Made by a program: the position numbers and the translations under genes
The notes under the pieces: model-generated
The model's database searches: none
Seen by the model: only the letters and a program-made list of their open reading frames with translations
Told to the model about the DNA's origin: nothing
In this document: positions 16,489 through 24,243 of the stretch, one piece after another
Position numbering within the stretch: position 1 is the stretch's first letter
Layout: the number at the start of each line of letters is the position of its first letter
Assembly (NCBI GenBank): GCA_000169995.1
Contig: AAZW01000050.1
Location: 1 to 37,508 of the forward strand
DNA from: Vibrionales bacterium SWAT-3
GTDB taxonomy: Bacteria > Pseudomonadota > Gammaproteobacteria > Enterobacterales > Vibrionaceae
Reading direction: 5' to 3'
DNA length: 37,508 nucleotides

Positions 16489-17103
16489 GTGGAACTTTAC
16501 GATAGCGAAGAGCAGCAGGTTGAAGCCATTAAAGATTGGTGGAAAGAGAACGGTAAAGCCGTAATCTTCGGTGCGGTTATTGGTTTAGGTGGTCTATTCG
16601 GTTGGCGCTATTACCAAGATTCAGTAGTTGAGGCGCGTGAAGCTGCTTCAGAAAGCTACACGACAGTGATCTCTGCTTTAGATGCAAAAGGCGTTGATGC
16701 TCAATCTGATATTCAAGCTTTTATCGACGCAAACAAAGATGCTGAATACTCAGTACTTGCAGCGATGCAGCTAGCAAAAGTACAAGTACAAGCGGGTGAA
16801 TTATCTGCAGCACTTGAACAGCTAGAGTGGGCAAAAGCGGCAACTAAGGATGCGGCACTTTCGCCACTACTGACTTACCGTGTTGCTCGTATTAAAGCTG
16901 AACAAGGTGAATTCGATGCTGCTTTGTCAGATCTTGCTGCAGTAACGGACGAATCTTGGAAAGGCCGCGTGGCTGAACTACGTGGTGATATCTCACTTCG
17001 TAAAGGCGACACAGACGCAGCATACAGTGCTTACACAGAAGCACAGCAAGCTGTTGATGCGAGCCAAACGCTTCAAATCAAACTTGACGACCTAGCTAAA
17101 TAA
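16489..17103 (+). CDS. yfgM: YfgM, inner-membrane TPR protein (ancillary SecYEG translocon subunit)
   Basis: YfgM is 204 residues (E. coli 206). A short cytoplasmic tail (MELYDSEEQQVEAIKDWWKENGK) precedes one membrane helix at about 24-43 (AVIFGAVIGLGGLFGWRYY). A periplasmic tetratricopeptide-like domain rich in alanine follows. In E. coli it forms a complex with PpiD at the SecYEG exit and affects outer-membrane protein folding and the Rcs response. The start is a GTG after GAGGACAGGAAG. bamB begins 10 bp after the stop, so the two are translated from the same message, which fits a shared envelope-biogenesis role. Confidence 0.92.
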   Translation: MELYDSEEQQVEAIKDWWKENGKAVIFGAVIGLGGLFGWRYYQDSVVEAREAASESYTTVISALDAKGVDAQSDIQAFIDANKDAEYSVLAAMQLAKVQVQAGELSAALEQLEWAKAATKDAALSPLLTYRVARIKAEQGEFDAALSDLAAVTDESWKGRVAELRGDISLRKGDTDAAYSAYTEAQQAVDASQTLQIKLDDLAK

Positions 17104-17113
17104 GGCGCTTTGA

Positions 17114-18274
17114 ATGAAGAAGATGTTTCCAAAAGCGGCGTTGTGTGCGATTGCTCTTGGCCTATTAGCTGGCTGTGCGGGTGAAGAAGACACCGTAATT
17201 ATGGCGCCAGTACCAACGGTAAACAGCGAGTTCACTCCTAAACAGGAATGGTCGACTTCGGTTGGTGATGGTGTTGGTCACTACTTTTCAAAACTGACGC
17301 CTGAGCTGGCTTACGACAAAGTGTTTGTTGCAAGCCGTGAAGGTCTGGTTAAAGCGCTGGATCCTGAAACGGGTAAAGAGCTGTGGAAAACAGACCTTGA
17401 GAAAGATGTACTGGCTCGTCTGTCTGGTGGCTTAACGGCAGCTTACGGCAAAGTGTTTGTTGGTTCTGAAAATGGCGAAGTAATCGCATTGGATGAATCG
17501 ACTGGTGAAGAGCTGTGGCGTGTATCAGTAAACGGTGAGGTGCTTGCATCTCCTGCTACTGACAGCAATATGGTATTGGTTCACACTAGCCGTGGCATGA
17601 TGCTCGCCTTAGACCAAGAGACTGGCGAACAGAAGTGGACAATTAGCACTGAAGTTCCAAGCCTAACATTACGCGGTGACAGTGCACCTGTTGCGGTTTC
17701 TGGTGGTGTGTTCTGGGGTACGGCAAATGGTCGTCTAGCCGCTGCTATCGTTGACCGTGGTCAGCTGATTTGGCAACAGCCAGTTGGTACACCAAAGGGT
17801 GCAACGGAAATCGATCGCTTGGTTGACGTTGATGCCTCTCCAATCGTTCTTGGTGGTACTTTGTACACTGTTGGTATCAATGGTCAGTTGATTGCCATCG
17901 ACCTGCGCTCTGGTAAGCCTGTTTGGAAGCGTAACTACTCGTCAGCGATTGATTTAGCAAGCGACGGTAGCCGTTTGTTCCTAGTAACCGATAAGGATCA
18001 TGTGGCTGCAGTTGATGCACGTAGTGGTACAGAGCTGTGGAGCACACCATTGCTAGAAAACCGCTTACTGACAGCACCTGCTATCATTAATGGATACGTT
18101 GTGGTGGGTGATACAGAAGGTTATCTACACTGGTTAGATCGCTCAACAGGTGAGTTTTTTGCTCAGCAGTTGGTTGATGACAGCGGCTTTGCTGTAGCGC
18201 CAATTGAACTGCCTGAAGGCTACTTAGTGACGACTCGCAACGGCGATGTAAAGAAACTGACGATTAGCCAATAA
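17114..18274 (+). CDS. bamB: BamB, outer-membrane assembly lipoprotein
   Basis: BamB is a lipoprotein of 386 residues. The signal peptide MKKMFPKAALCAIALGLLAGC ends in the lipobox LLAGC, with C21 as the lipidated residue. The rest is an eight-bladed beta-propeller made of PQQ-like repeats, seen as recurring ALDPETGKELWKT, ALDESTGEELWR, ALDQETGEQKWT, AIDLRSGKPVWKR, AVDARSGTELWST and WLDRSTGEFF. It sits on the periplasmic side of the outer membrane, binds BamA POTRA domains and helps insert beta-barrel proteins. It follows yfgM by 10 bp and is followed by a strong terminator, so der is transcribed separately. Confidence 0.96.
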   Translation: MKKMFPKAALCAIALGLLAGCAGEEDTVIMAPVPTVNSEFTPKQEWSTSVGDGVGHYFSKLTPELAYDKVFVASREGLVKALDPETGKELWKTDLEKDVLARLSGGLTAAYGKVFVGSENGEVIALDESTGEELWRVSVNGEVLASPATDSNMVLVHTSRGMMLALDQETGEQKWTISTEVPSLTLRGDSAPVAVSGGVFWGTANGRLAAAIVDRGQLIWQQPVGTPKGATEIDRLVDVDASPIVLGGTLYTVGINGQLIAIDLRSGKPVWKRNYSSAIDLASDGSRLFLVTDKDHVAAVDARSGTELWSTPLLENRLLTAPAIINGYVVVGDTEGYLHWLDRSTGEFFAQQLVDDSGFAVAPIELPEGYLVTTRNGDVKKLTISQ

Positions 18275-18295
18275 AAGCGTGATATAATTCACAGT

Positions 18296-18329
18296 CGGCT
18301 CCTGGTTGGTAACAGCCAGGAGCCGTTTT
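18296..18329 (+). terminator. Intrinsic terminator after bamB
   Basis: A perfect 10-bp GC-rich stem (CGGCTCCTGG / CCAGGAGCCG) with a 10-nt loop is followed by TTTTGTTGTT. It lies 21 bp past the bamB stop. Confidence 0.92.
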
Positions 18330-18432
18330 GTTGTTAAAAATTAATAAACCATGTGGTTATAGGTAAGAGTTTAAACTTGCGAACAAGTGCTTACCTATAA
18401 CTACATTAAGATAAGAAATTGTAGAGGTTGTT

Positions 18433-19914
18433 ATGGTACCTGTTGTTGCTCTAGTAGGGCGTCCGAACGTAGGTAAATCTACGTTGTTTAACCGATTGAC
18501 TCGAACTCGTGATGCATTGGTTGCGGATTTCCCTGGCTTAACGCGTGACCGTAAATATGGCCATGCTCAACTTGGTGAGCATGAATTTATTGTTATCGAC
18601 ACTGGTGGTATCGACGGTACCGAAGAAGGTGTTGAAACTAAAATGGCAGAGCAGTCATTGGCAGCGATCGACGAAGCTGATGTTGTACTGTTCATGGTAG
18701 ATGGCCGTGCTGGTCTAACACCATCTGACGTTGCTATCGCGAAGCACCTTCGCCAACTAGAAAAGCCTTCAATGCTTGTAGTAAACAAGGTTGATGGTAT
18801 TGACCCTGATGCAGCAAGTGCTGACTTCTGGCAGCTAGGTGTAGAAGACATGTACCAAATCGCTGCAGCGCACGGTCGTGGTGTTACAGCACTGATTGAT
18901 CTTGCTCTAAACCCATTTGCTGAAGCACTTAAAGCTGAGCAGGGTAAAATTAGCGATCTAACTGAATTTGAAGACGAAGAAGCAGAGCAGGTTGATTTCA
19001 CTGAAGAAGAAGCAGAACAAGAGTTCAAGCGTCTGCAAGATCAGCCTATCAAGCTTGCAATTATTGGTCGTCCAAACGTAGGTAAATCAACGCTAACTAA
19101 CCGTATCTTAGGTGAAGAGCGCGTGGTTGTTTACGATATGCCTGGTACTACTCGTGATTCTATCTACATCCCAATGAGCCGTGACGAGCGTGAATACGTT
19201 CTGATCGATACTGCAGGTGTACGTCGTCGTAAAAACATCAACGAGACTGTAGAGAAATTCTCGGTTGTTAAAACGTTGAAAGCGGTTGAAGATGCGAATG
19301 TTGTTCTACTTGTGATTGATGCTCGTGAGAATATCTCAGATCAAGACTTGAGCTTGTTAGGTTTTGCATTGAACGCTGGTCGTTCAATCGTGATCGCAGT
19401 AAACAAGTGGGATGGCCTAGATAACGACGTGAAAGAACGCGTTAAGAAAGAGCTAGACCGTCGTTTAGGTTTCGTTGATTTCGCACGTATTCACTTTATC
19501 TCTGCACTTCACGGTACTGGTGTTGGTCACTTGTTTGAATCGGTTCAAGAGGCTTACAAGTCAGCGACAACCCGTGTTGGTACGTCTGTCCTAACTCGTA
19601 TCATGAAGATGGCGACTGATGATCACCAACCACCTATGGTTCGTGGCCGTCGTGTGAAACTGAAATACGCGCACGCGGGTGGTTATAACCCACCAATTAT
19701 CGTTATCCACGGTAACCAAGTTCGTGACTTGCCAGATTCATACAAGCGATTCCTGATGAACTACTACCGTCGTTCACTAGAAATCATGGGTACGCCAATT
19801 CGCATTCAATTCCAGAACAGCGAAAACCCATTTGAAGCTAAGACGAACAAGCTAACTATCTCTCAAGAGCGTAAACGTAAGCGTATGATGAGCATGGTTA
19901 AAGGACGTAAATAG
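18433..19914 (+). CDS. der: Der (EngA), double-GTPase ribosome assembly factor
   Basis: Der (493 residues) carries two GTPase domains in tandem followed by a KH-like domain. G1 motifs are GRPNVGKS at 9-16 and again at 212-219. G3 motifs are DTGG and DTAG, and G4 motifs are NKVD (118-121) and NKWD. An acidic linker (about 170-200, many E and D) joins the domains. The C-terminal KH-like part (about 380-470) includes RRVKLKYAHAGGYNPP. It assists late assembly of the 50S subunit and is essential in E. coli. It starts after its own 158-bp leader and ends with its own terminator. Confidence 0.97.
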   Translation: MVPVVALVGRPNVGKSTLFNRLTRTRDALVADFPGLTRDRKYGHAQLGEHEFIVIDTGGIDGTEEGVETKMAEQSLAAIDEADVVLFMVDGRAGLTPSDVAIAKHLRQLEKPSMLVVNKVDGIDPDAASADFWQLGVEDMYQIAAAHGRGVTALIDLALNPFAEALKAEQGKISDLTEFEDEEAEQVDFTEEEAEQEFKRLQDQPIKLAIIGRPNVGKSTLTNRILGEERVVVYDMPGTTRDSIYIPMSRDEREYVLIDTAGVRRRKNINETVEKFSVVKTLKAVEDANVVLLVIDARENISDQDLSLLGFALNAGRSIVIAVNKWDGLDNDVKERVKKELDRRLGFVDFARIHFISALHGTGVGHLFESVQEAYKSATTRVGTSVLTRIMKMATDDHQPPMVRGRRVKLKYAHAGGYNPPIIVIHGNQVRDLPDSYKRFLMNYYRRSLEIMGTPIRIQFQNSENPFEAKTNKLTISQERKRKRMMSMVKGRK

Positions 19915-19932
19915 TCCTTTTCAATAGATTTG

Positions 19933-19961
19933 ATACCCGAGCCTGTCTCGGGTATTTTTTT
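19933..19961 (+). terminator. Intrinsic terminator after der
   Basis: A 9-bp stem (ATACCCGAG / CTCGGGTAT) with a 5-nt loop is followed by seven T. It lies 18 bp past the der stop. Confidence 0.93.
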
Positions 19962-20046
19962 AAGCAAAATTTACGTTATCTGATAACCGCACCTTGCGAG
20001 GAGTTATCAGTAAGCGATCTAGACTAGATTCCAAAAGAAGAACGGC

Positions 20047-20946
20047 ATGACAATGAGCGACTTGATTACACCAGCAGCAATCACACCGACCATCACCCAA
20101 TTCTGCCACCAGACTTGGCAGCTTGAGGCAAAGGTTCAGCATGTTGAAAGTGATGAGAACAAAACCTACTTGATCACTGATGTGACTCCTTTTCATCCTG
20201 TTAGCCATATTTGGCCAGATCACCCTGCGGATAAAGGCACTGTTAACTTTGGTGACTTGCAATATACCGTTGATGATTGCCTAGTGGGTGCGATAGAGCA
20301 ATCTACTGGAAAACTTTATGTAGCAGCAGATATCCCTGTTAAGCGAGATACAGAGGGTTGGGTATTTGTGGTGGTCCATCAGCTATCTGCATCTGCTTCT
20401 ACGATCAGTATTAACGAGCAGGTGTCGTTGTCGGTTGATAAAGAGTACCAAGCAAGCCTTAGCCGTGGCCATAGCGCGGGACATGTCGCTTTCTTAGCGT
20501 TGAATAAGGTCTTAGCTGACAGTTATTGGCGTAAAGATGCAGACCGCAAAGATCCACTGGGCAGCTATGACTTTAACAGCTACGCTCAAGTAACCAGTTT
20601 TGTAACGCCAGAGCTGTGTAAAGACACTTATCGCTTGGGTAAAACCTTGAAGAAGCGCGGTCTTAATGTGGCAGACATGCTGGCGAACCTTGAGGCTATT
20701 GAATCTGATATTAACGAGCTGGTATCTGTTTGGTTAGCACAACCAACGGAGGTTACCATGAGGTTAGAGGGCGAGACGTTAACAGACTCTCGTTACTGGG
20801 AGTGGCAGCTTGACGCAGATACTCAGGTCACTATTCCTTGTGGTGGCACACACATTGGAAATACCTCAGAACTTGGTGCGCTGTCCGTTAAGCTGACCCG
20901 GCTAGATGACCAAAACATTGAAATGCTGACGCATGTAATTCGATGA
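20047..20946 (+). CDS. Free-standing AlaX-like aminoacyl-tRNA editing protein
   Basis: This 299-residue protein looks like the editing (second additional) domain shared by AlaRS, ThrRS and the free-standing AlaX proteins. The zinc-binding pattern is visible: H142 and H146 in RGHSAGHVAF (HxxxH), then C265 and H269 in CGGTHIGN. The sequence after this, TSELGALSVK, matches the conserved T-x-EIG segment. Such proteins hydrolyse wrongly charged tRNA, typically Ser-tRNA-Ala; the actual substrate here is not evident. An N-terminal beta-barrel-like part (about 1-135) lacks the usual strong GG motif. An alternative start is the ATG at 20053. It stands alone between the der terminator and a GGDEF gene. 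Confidence 0.75.
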   Translation: MTMSDLITPAAITPTITQFCHQTWQLEAKVQHVESDENKTYLITDVTPFHPVSHIWPDHPADKGTVNFGDLQYTVDDCLVGAIEQSTGKLYVAADIPVKRDTEGWVFVVVHQLSASASTISINEQVSLSVDKEYQASLSRGHSAGHVAFLALNKVLADSYWRKDADRKDPLGSYDFNSYAQVTSFVTPELCKDTYRLGKTLKKRGLNVADMLANLEAIESDINELVSVWLAQPTEVTMRLEGETLTDSRYWEWQLDADTQVTIPCGGTHIGNTSELGALSVKLTRLDDQNIEMLTHVIR

Positions 20947-21235
20947 TTTGAGTAATAGATCGAAATGACTTGTGCTGTTTGTTTCGTTTTTTATTGTTAC
21001 TTTTAATATAATTAACTGTTTAAAATTGAAATGCAGCACATGTAACTTATGCTTTCGGTATGTGGTGATATAAATATTCTTTTTGGGGTAGATCGCTGAT
21101 CAAAATAGATAAAGCGAAAGATCAACCTATGATCTTCGATTATGTGTCGTGGTAATTAAGTGTGTTATTATTAACCAATAACAAGCTTGCATAAGAACAG
21201 GCTGTACCCGATTAAATAATTGAAAGCTTTAGTGA

Positions 21236-22237
21236 ATGGAACAACAATTTTTATTAGAAGGCCACCGAGCAGTCAATAGGTTGCTTCGGAAGCTTGCCCT
21301 TGGGATGGATCGCAAGGACTTAAACCGCAAGATCATAGAGCTCACAGAACAGCTTTTTGGTCAGCGTATGGCTTCAATTTTACTGCTCAACGCTGAGTCT
21401 CAGACTTTGCACCTCGAATATGCTCCGAATTTGCCTGATTTCTATAATCAACAGATAGAGGGCGTTGGTATAGGTGTTGGAATTGGTTCGTGTGGTGAGG
21501 CTGCTGCGCTTAAAAAAGCAGTGATGGTCTCAGACATCAATACCCACCCTAACTGGGCACTTTTCTTGGCGTTAACAAACCAGGCTAACCTTCATGCCTG
21601 CTGGTCTGTGCCAATTCTTTCTTCAAACGGGAATGTACTTGGTACTTTCGCTATATACAGCCAATATGTTTCCGAGCCACATGCATTCGAGCTTGAGATC
21701 TTAGAACTGCTCGCTTCCCTATATTCGGTAGCATTAGAAAAGTACGAGCTGGAAAACCAGCTTAACTTTTTCGCGAATCGTGATTCTCTTACCCACTGCT
21801 TGAATCGTCGTGCCTTGTTCAATGAAGCTGAAAAGGTCTTGGCCAAGCGCTGTTTTGCACAGAAGGTGATGGCGTGTCTGTTTGTCGATGTCGATAAATT
21901 CAAATCAATCAATGACACCTACGGTCACAGCTTTGGTGATGATGTGCTATTGGCGGTTGCTAGGGTGCTTGATGATGCTACTACAGCGTGTGCCAAGATA
22001 GGCCGTTATGGTGGGGATGAATTTGTGGTGTTCTCTTGTTTTGATGATAAAGATAGCGTTGTTAGCTTCTACCACGGTTTAGAGAAAACACTACAACAAG
22101 CGCTTTATATTAATGATGTGCAGTTCTCAGTGAGTGTTGGTCTTGCTTGTGAAAAAGATCCACAGGGGTTAGATCAGTTGATCGCACAAGCTGATAAGAA
22201 CATGTACCAAATCAAACAAGCTAAATCCAAGCAGTAG
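21236..22237 (+). CDS. GAF-GGDEF diguanylate cyclase
   Basis: This 333-residue cytoplasmic signalling protein has two domains. An N-terminal GAF domain (about 23-170) contains SILLLN, GIGSCGEAAA and WSVPILSSNGNVLGTFAIYS. A GGDEF domain (about 175-330) follows, with DSLTHCLNRR, the metal-binding VDVDKFKSINDTYGH and an intact active site GGDEF at 259-263. It should make cyclic di-GMP from two GTP, controlled by whatever the GAF domain senses. No RxxD inhibitory site is visible at the usual place just upstream of GGDEF. There is no EAL domain and no membrane segment. The 289-bp AT-rich gap before it (20947-21235) probably holds its promoter. Confidence 0.92.
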   Translation: MEQQFLLEGHRAVNRLLRKLALGMDRKDLNRKIIELTEQLFGQRMASILLLNAESQTLHLEYAPNLPDFYNQQIEGVGIGVGIGSCGEAAALKKAVMVSDINTHPNWALFLALTNQANLHACWSVPILSSNGNVLGTFAIYSQYVSEPHAFELEILELLASLYSVALEKYELENQLNFFANRDSLTHCLNRRALFNEAEKVLAKRCFAQKVMACLFVDVDKFKSINDTYGHSFGDDVLLAVARVLDDATTACAKIGRYGGDEFVVFSCFDDKDSVVSFYHGLEKTLQQALYINDVQFSVSVGLACEKDPQGLDQLIAQADKNMYQIKQAKSKQ

Positions 22238-22273
22238 TAGATTGTAAAAAGAGTCGTGAATTAGGAAATACTA

Positions 22274-22501
22274 ATGAGTGAAAATATCTGCCCTAAGTGT
22301 CAGTCAGAGCTTGGTTGGGACGGACAATACCACTGTGAAAGTTGTCAGGCACATTTTACTAAAGTAGGGTTCTGCCCAGAGTGCAGCAGCCAGTTAGAGA
22401 AACTTCAAGCTTGTGGTGCCGCGAGCTATTTTTGTAACGGTGACTGTAACGAGCTTAAATCTAAGTCGAGAGTAAAGTTCGAGTTCCAAGTTGCGGACTA
22501 G
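22274..22501 (+). CDS. yfgJ: YfgJ-like zinc-ribbon protein
   Basis: This 75-residue protein is dominated by cysteine pairs: C6/C9, C21/C24, C34/C37, then C47, C54 and C58. They form two or more zinc ribbons of the CPxCx(n)CxxC type, as in E. coli YfgJ. The segment LQACGAASYFCNGDCNELKSK followed by RVKFEF matches the YfgJ C-terminus. Position supports this: yfgJ lies between der and xseA in E. coli, and here it is the last gene of the conserved backbone before the urea cassette. Function is unknown; a structural zinc protein is all that can be said. An intrinsic terminator follows. Confidence 0.85.
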   Translation: MSENICPKCQSELGWDGQYHCESCQAHFTKVGFCPECSSQLEKLQACGAASYFCNGDCNELKSKSRVKFEFQVAD

Positions 22502-22547
22502 CTTGAAAGCGATAACAGTAAGTATCGTAACCATAGCTTTCATTAAG

Positions 22548-22578
22548 AGGCCCAATACCTATGTATTGGGCCTTTTTT
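22548..22578 (+). terminator. Intrinsic terminator after yfgJ
   Basis: An 11-bp perfect stem (AGGCCCAATAC / GTATTGGGCCT) with a 4-nt loop runs into six T. It separates yfgJ from the urt/ure cassette. Confidence 0.93.
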
Positions 22579-22626
22579 GTGCCCACTCTGGGGTTATGTA
22601 TCATCTTGGGTCATTCTTATTGTCAC

Positions 22627-22643
22627 TGCACCAGTATGAAACA
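22627..22643. promoter_or_regulatory. Putative NtrC enhancer site 1 (upstream of urtA)
   Basis: The left half TGCACC is a perfect match to the NtrC consensus TGCACC-N5-GGTGCA; the right half GAAACA matches three of six. Its centre is about 130 bp before the predicted sigma-54 transcript start. On its own it is weak; its value comes from pairing with site 2 and with the -24/-12 promoter. Confidence 0.5.
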
Positions 22644-22660
22644 TAGTTACATGGTTGCTA

Positions 22661-22677
22661 TGCACGCTATTGGTGTG
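22661..22677. promoter_or_regulatory. Putative NtrC enhancer site 2 (upstream of urtA)
   Basis: TGCACG, five bases, then GGTGTG matches NtrC consensus TGCACC-N5-GGTGCA at nine of twelve defined positions. Its centre is 34 bp (about three helical turns) from site 1 and about 95 bp before the predicted transcript start. This resembles the paired enhancers of glnAp2. Confidence 0.6.
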
Positions 22678-22736
22678 GTTTGTTTTTAAATCTACTTAAT
22701 ACAATCACTTATGTTTTTAATGGTTACTTATTGAGT

Positions 22737-22753
22737 TTGGCACTCTTCTTGTA
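22737..22753 (+). promoter_or_regulatory. Sigma-54 (-24/-12) promoter for urtABCDE
   Basis: The sequence TTGGCACTCTTCTTGTA aligns base for base with the sigma-54 consensus TTGGCAC-N5-TTGCW. The -24 GG is intact and spacing to the -12 element is correct; the -12 has GT in place of GC. The urtA ATG lies 43 bp downstream. Together with the NtrC-like boxes it predicts activation when nitrogen is short. Confidence 0.7.
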
Positions 22754-22796
22754 ACTCTGTAATTGAATAACAAAAATACAATTATGGAGTACTATC

Positions 22797-24083
22797 ATGA
22801 ACAAGGTGTTCAATTTATCGCTAGCTGCACTGTGTACAACACTTTCATTTTCTTCTGCATCAGTGTTTGCGGCTGACGAGACCATAAAGGTCGGCGTTCT
22901 ACATTCACTATCTGGCACCATGGCGATCAGTGAAACTACACTGAAAGATACCGTGTTAATGCTCATCGAAGAGCAGAACAAAAAGGGCGGCTTGCTAGGT
23001 AAAAAGCTTGAGCCTGTAGTCGTTGACCCTGCATCAAACTGGCCGCTATTTGCAGAGAAAGCGCGTGAGCTGATCGAAAAAGAGAAAGTCGATGTGGTGT
23101 TCGGTGGTTGGACATCGGTATCACGTAAATCCATGCTGCCTGTCTTCGAAGAGCTCAATAGCATCCTTTTCTACCCAGTACAGTATGAAGGTGAAGAGTC
23201 GTCGAAAAACGTTTTCTACACCGGCGCAGCGCCAAACCAACAAGCAATTCCTGCTGTGGATTACTTGATGGAAGAGCTGGAAGTTGAGCGTTGGGTACTA
23301 GCAGGCACGGATTACGTTTACCCACGCACCACCAACAAGATCCTTGAAGCCTACCTAAAAGATAAAGGTGTCGCAGAAGAAGACATCATGATCAACTACA
23401 CGCCATTTGGTCACTCTGATTGGCAGTCTATCGTTTCAGACATCAAGAAGTTCGGTGAAGCGGGCAAGAAAACCGCAGTGGTTTCTACTGTGAACGGCGA
23501 TGCGAACGTCCCATTCTATAAAGAACTGGGCGCACAAGGCATTTCATCTGAAGACATCCCAGTTATTGCATTCTCTGTTGGTGAAGAAGAACTGTCAGGT
23601 ATGGATACCGGACCACTGGTTGGTCACCTTGCGGCTTGGAACTACTTCATGAGTGTTGATACTGAAGCCAATGAAGAGTTCGTTGAAACGTGGCAGTCAT
23701 TCATCAAGAGTGAAAAGCGTGTCACCAACGACCCAATGGAAGCGCACTATGTTGGTTTCAATATGTGGGCGCAAGCGGTAACCAACGCGGGCACAACCGA
23801 TCCTGAATCTGTACAAGATGCCTTGATTGGCGTGTCTGTTCCTAACCTTTCCGGCGGCTACTCAACCATGCTGCCAAACCACCACATCACTAAACCAGTC
23901 CTGATCGGTGAGATCCAAGACGATGGTCAATTCGATATCGTTTGGGAAACCACAGGTCTAGTGGCGGGTGACGCTTGGTCGAGTTACCTACCTGAATCAG
24001 CGAAGCTGTTCTCTAGCTGGTCTAAGCCATTCTCATGTGGTGCGTTTAACGTCGAAACCAAGAAGTGTTCTGGCGGTAACTAG
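22797..24083 (+). CDS. urtA: UrtA, urea ABC transporter periplasmic binding protein
   Basis: UrtA (428 residues) is the periplasmic urea receptor. A signal peptide occupies residues 1-25 (hydrophobic SLAALCTTLSF, ending SASVFA before ADETIK). The mature part begins IKVGVLHSLSGTMAISE, the usual start of branched-chain-amino-acid-type binding proteins. FGGWTSVSRKSMLPVFEE, LFYPVQYEGEESSKNVFYTGAAPNQQ and AWNYFMS are typical of the urea-specific UrtA clade. The C-terminus holds two cysteines (SCGAFNVETKKCSGG). It is the first gene of the urtABCDE operon and lies just downstream of a sigma-54 promoter. A long stem-loop in the 160-bp gap before urtB may raise UrtA over the membrane parts. Confidence 0.95.
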   Translation: MNKVFNLSLAALCTTLSFSSASVFAADETIKVGVLHSLSGTMAISETTLKDTVLMLIEEQNKKGGLLGKKLEPVVVDPASNWPLFAEKARELIEKEKVDVVFGGWTSVSRKSMLPVFEELNSILFYPVQYEGEESSKNVFYTGAAPNQQAIPAVDYLMEELEVERWVLAGTDYVYPRTTNKILEAYLKDKGVAEEDIMINYTPFGHSDWQSIVSDIKKFGEAGKKTAVVSTVNGDANVPFYKELGAQGISSEDIPVIAFSVGEEELSGMDTGPLVGHLAAWNYFMSVDTEANEEFVETWQSFIKSEKRVTNDPMEAHYVGFNMWAQAVTNAGTTDPESVQDALIGVSVPNLSGGYSTMLPNHHITKPVLIGEIQDDGQFDIVWETTGLVAGDAWSSYLPESAKLFSSWSKPFSCGAFNVETKKCSGGN

Positions 24084-24104
24084 AGCGTTAATTTAGGAAC
24101 ATTG

Positions 24105-24162
24105 AGCCTCTTTGTTTGCGAAAAAAGCATCTGTGTAAGAGGTGTAGCAAACGGAAGGCTCA
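24105..24162 (+). other. Long stem-loop in the urtA-urtB gap
   Basis: Arms at 24105-24120 and 24148-24162 pair as 6 bp (GAGCCT / AGGCTC), a one-base bulge, then 9 bp (TTTGTTTGC with GCAAACGGA, two G-U pairs). The 27-nt loop contains a smaller 5-bp hairpin. No T-run follows. Stem-loops after binding-protein genes often protect upstream mRNA. Confidence 0.6.
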
Positions 24163-24243
24163 TCGTTTCAACTAACAATAATTCTCCACATGTCCACTGA
24201 GCAAAAATAACAATATCTAGCTAGGTGGATTAAGGAAGCAGGG

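Noticed and set aside
20971..21040. Inverted TGTGCTG / CAGCACA pair upstream of the GGDEF gene
   Set aside because: Only 7 bp with a 56-nt AT-rich loop, which is easily expected by chance.
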